DNA of 64,000 nucleotides from Chelonoidis abingdonii (taxonomy: Eukaryota > Chordata > Testudines > Testudinidae), in NCBI RefSeq assembly GCF_003597395.2, contig NC_133777.1, positions 9,521,063 through 9,585,062 on the forward strand, given 5' to 3'. Positions 60,785 to 64,000 of the stretch are shown here, one piece after another. Within the stretch, counting starts at the first letter, position 1. Every line of letters starts with the position of its first letter. The notes beneath the pieces are model-generated. The model worked only from the letters and a program-made list of their open reading frames with translations, was not told the DNA's origin and searched no databases. Made by a program: the position numbers and the translations under genes.

Positions 60785-63700
60785 CTGCAATTAAACAAAC
60801 AATGGGTATTACTGTGGGAAGAAACTCAAGCTAAACAAATCTAGCGATGCTCATGGAACTTCCCAGATGCAATGCAACAGATTACTAAGCTGCTGCTTTT
60901 AAATTTGCTGTATGAAACAGTGAAGAAGACATTCTGTACCATATCTCAAGTTTCAGTTGCAAAGAGGAGTGTTAGGAATGATCCTTGTCTCTCTAGGAAC
61001 CAAAAAAAAAAGACACCGCTGGTTGGCCATGCCCTCAAATAGCCAGATCTTGTAATCAATACATTTTATATATCTAGAGACCAGAGAACACCTGCACCCT
61101 CTACACACACTTCCTTGGACAAAGAGCTGCTCCCTTGCCCAGCGTACGTGGGAGGAGGGTATGTGTCTGGGTGCACTGGAGTGTGGTGGTCAAATTTCAC
61201 TATGCCTGATCCCTTATGGGCTAGCAGCAGAAGTAAAAGAGGCCATATTGTTACTCTAACTTTCACTTGAGCCAGCTGATCAAAGATCTAGAAACCGCAC
61301 CCATCTTCCTGTGGCTGCTGTTGTCCACGATGTCAGAGCACAGCTTGTCGGAGTGGAGAATTTGAGCCTAAGTGCCTCATTCAGCTCACTGGTCAGACCC
61401 TCCCTGCCTTCTTCCTTCACACTTATTGACCTTGAGCCTGCAGAGGCAAGACAGCTAGTCCCAGCGCAGATGGGGAACTCTCCAGAGCAATTAATGGTTA
61501 ATATCTTTCAAATGAAGTGAAGAATGGGAATGCAGGTGCTGCAAAAGCCAGTATCTAACTGTTTGAATATAGATCTCCTTTCCCTTGTCAGTGTATCTGC
61601 TCACCCCATTGATTTCAATAGAGAAACTCAATAGAGTGAGAAATAATTGTTTAATTGTTTATCATGAAGTTTATTGATTCTGATTAAAATGTGTGGCATG
61701 TAATAAAGCAGGAATGGATTGGCGACACCACAGTGACTTGCCTTCAAGAAGGAATATGATTCAACTTAATCAGCACTTGTTTCCATAAACACACACCTCT
61801 GACTGCATTATTCTCCTAGCTTTGTATAAAGAGCCCTTCATTCCCTCTCCCCCACCTCAACTCAAAACAATCCCTTTATTGTTCGGCATTTCTCTGCAGC
61901 ACACTCTTGCTGATGCATGAATGCCAAAAGATTTGTAAGCTATTAGCCATACAGAGTCTGCAAGTGCCAGTAGTGTGCATCGCAGAGTTAAACGTAAAGG
62001 TCACTGTCTTGCACTGGTAGGCCTAGACAGGTGCTCAGGGTTATTCTATTAGATGAAGTGAGTACCTGGTAAAGTCTTGTGGCACTTTAATACTCTCATC
62101 TGCTAAACTCTGACTAGCTTGCAATTTTGGGCATATCACATCTTGTATCCAGTTTCCCATGACAGGGTTTTAGTCTGTTGTTAAAGTCTTGATGACCCAT
62201 TAGCATCTTCTTTTTTGTTAAAAAAATTCCCTGTTAGTAGGAAACTATTCCTACAGAGGTCCCCCATTACCGGAGTTTAGCCACAAGCAATCTTAAAGGT
62301 TAATTTTCCTGCAGAAGTAACTAAGCCAGTTCATATGACTCAACAGAACTTTTTCACAGGCAGGGGCAAGAGTTTCTTGTTAAGTTTAACAATGGAGAAT
62401 GTCAAGGCTCATCAACTTTGCTCTAACCAGCAGGTGTCACTATCCTGAAGGGCATTATACTAAAGTGTAAATCCAAAGGATCAAGAAATACCACGCTGTC
62501 TAGATATAACTATTGCCATGAAGCACCTTGTGATAATTAAGTCATAACAAGCACCATATATATAAAGTTTTAGACTTGGATTTTCATAGGAATCTTTGTA
62601 GTGGGGGGGTCTACCATGCCTTCACTGCCTCCTGCCAGAGATGCCAGTGCCTGATGCCCCCCAGTTTAAGGAAAATCCAGTCAGGCTGGGCAATCAAAAA
62701 GCCTTAGTCCTCCGGGGCGTGAAAGGGCCAAGAGGAGACACTGACCAATCAGGAGCTAGCAGTCCTGGTCAGAAGGCTTGTCTGCCTCACCTCTTGTAAT
62801 GTGGGAGTGCTGGGGCAGGAGATGAGCTCCTAAGTGTTAACCCAGAACCCCAGGGCCAGATCAGGGCCTTTGCTTAAAACATTGCAACAAAATAGATACC
62901 TTTTATGCTTACTTGTTAGTTGAAAGGTGCAGACAGCCAAATTTGGAGTTTGTTTATTGCTGAACCATTTCAAAACTGATGCTGAGCTCACAGCATGGGC
63001 TGTTCTAATCCAGCTGGGCTACCACTAGCCTAAAGGAGTCAGGTGTCCAATCCTGACCGAGATTCAATGAGACTTGGATGCCTATCTACTTTAAACTCCT
63101 TTGAAACTTCCATCTTTATTTGATATTAAGTGAATTTTATTAGTGGAGAAGTGAATATTCATTCATGAAAGCACAGACTATAAAGACTTTCATATTCTGG
63201 TTTGTTTCCTAACTGAACAGCTGCACCTTATGCATTTCCTCTCATCTTATTGATATGAGTGTCACCATTTTTCTTTCTCTCCCAGACACACAGACCAGAC
63301 AGCTGGTCTCAACTTTATGGGATACATGCAGGGACACGTAGCCAGCTATTACAGAGGGAAAGGTTTTGCTTTATATAATGACTCTCATATTCAAGATATC
63401 CCTACGGGCTTGATGATAATGGAGAACATTGTTATTGCAGTGAAAGTGGGAATTATGCAGTGAGCAATTATGTGCTCAGCAACAGCTAATGTGCAGCGTT
63501 GGAAATTAGAAGGGCTATTTTTGAGAAAGAGAATGTTTCCCAGGACATCGGGGTTCTTGTCTACACTTTATTGGAAAGTTCCATGCATTTTTTAACCTTC
63601 CACTTGGGCAACAGCAGTTATGGGTGAGGAGATCTTGGGCTTATCAGTCTGGAAGGTGGATTGAACTGTTGGTATGTGTATTTTTTAAATTTTTCTACAG

Positions 63701-64000
63701 GTATTTTCCTTCCTGGGGATGGCACCTTGACACGACAGGAAAACTTGTGCGTTCCACTGACCCTGAGAGCTATGCCAGTGGAAGTTTTAACTCCTGGTAG
63801 GGCCACCCAAGCTGGACAGGTCAAATGGTTGGGACCAGACAAAAAAAACCCAGCCCCACCGGTCTTCCAGGTTGCGGTGGAGCAATAGGCCAACAATGGT
63901 ACGCTTGTACAAAAGTTATAGAAACACAATAAAGTAGCCATTCCAGAAAACAGCGAGAAACACAGGGATGGTGCAGCCTTGTTCATGCTCCTCACATCAA
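60785..64000. other. partial SDK2 intron upstream of FnIII 9
   Basis: Intron sequence entering FnIII 9 through an attgcag acceptor. I searched for the preceding FnIII 8 exon on the minus strand and found none, so it probably lies outside. 62600-62860 is GC-richer, without known motifs. 63620-63960 has a denser open frame on both strands (for example RATQAGQVKWLGPDKKNPAP on the plus strand) that looks like a dispersed repeat, but I cannot name it. Confidence 0.7.

Noticed and set aside
1..64000. CRISPR arrays, bacterial operons or viral genes
   Set aside because: No regularly spaced direct repeats, ribosome-binding sites, compact gene packing, or retroviral gag, pol or env coding sequence was seen.

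Overview
This is a vertebrate nuclear genome window, most likely from a turtle. The evidence is the repeat mix: CR1 LINEs, tRNA-derived SINEs whose 3' tails resemble CR1 tails, Neptune-like Penelope retroelements with a GIY-YIG module, and palindromic hAT-type elements with 8-bp target duplications. No species can be named from sequence alone. There are no bacterial operons, CRISPR arrays, tRNA or rRNA genes.

The window holds one protein-coding gene, on the minus strand: the 3' part of the ectodomain of a sidekick cell adhesion molecule, most likely SDK2. Twelve exons were placed to the base from splice sites, reading-phase continuity and homology. From 5' to 3' of the gene they are 60784-60583, 55950-55847, 54639-54569, 48540-48405, 46732-46673, 44674-44573, 22262-22147, 20708-20522, 19004-18867, 13642-13481, 11155-11030 and 780-616. 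Joined, they give 1,569 bases, 522 complete codons and no stop, encoding five consecutive fibronectin type III (FnIII) domains. By family organisation (6 Ig plus 13 FnIII) these are FnIII 9-13. The Ig domains and FnIII 1-8 lie beyond the right edge; the transmembrane segment and cytoplasmic tail lie beyond the left edge. Four of the five FnIII domains use two exons each; FnIII 10 uses four, including a symmetric 60-bp exon that could be skipped in frame. The intron after exon 22147-22262 appears to be a GC-AG intron.

The rest is intron. Layout: 1-11 kb has a degenerate, internally rearranged Penelope-like element and a SINE. 11-13.5 kb has a 44-bp tandem duplication and a near-palindromic Penelope dimer with one target duplication. 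13.6-22 kb has a hAT-type foldback element, SINEs and a CR1 tail. The 22-kb intron at 22.3-44.6 kb has a long CR1, several Penelope-type 3' ends, and GC-rich foldback sequences at 32.4-36.5 kb. 48.5-54.6 kb has a CR1 with a deleted reverse-transcriptase core. 54.8-55.2 kb has a second hAT-type palindrome. 56-60.5 kb has MIR-like SINEs, a long-TIR MITE, and a CR1 broken by a second CR1 and preceded by an inverted CR1 piece.

I found no credible new gene system. The items most worth checking are the GC-AG intron, the optional FnIII 10 exon, the single-event inverted Penelope dimer, and several foldback elements and hairpins that the coding gene does not explain.
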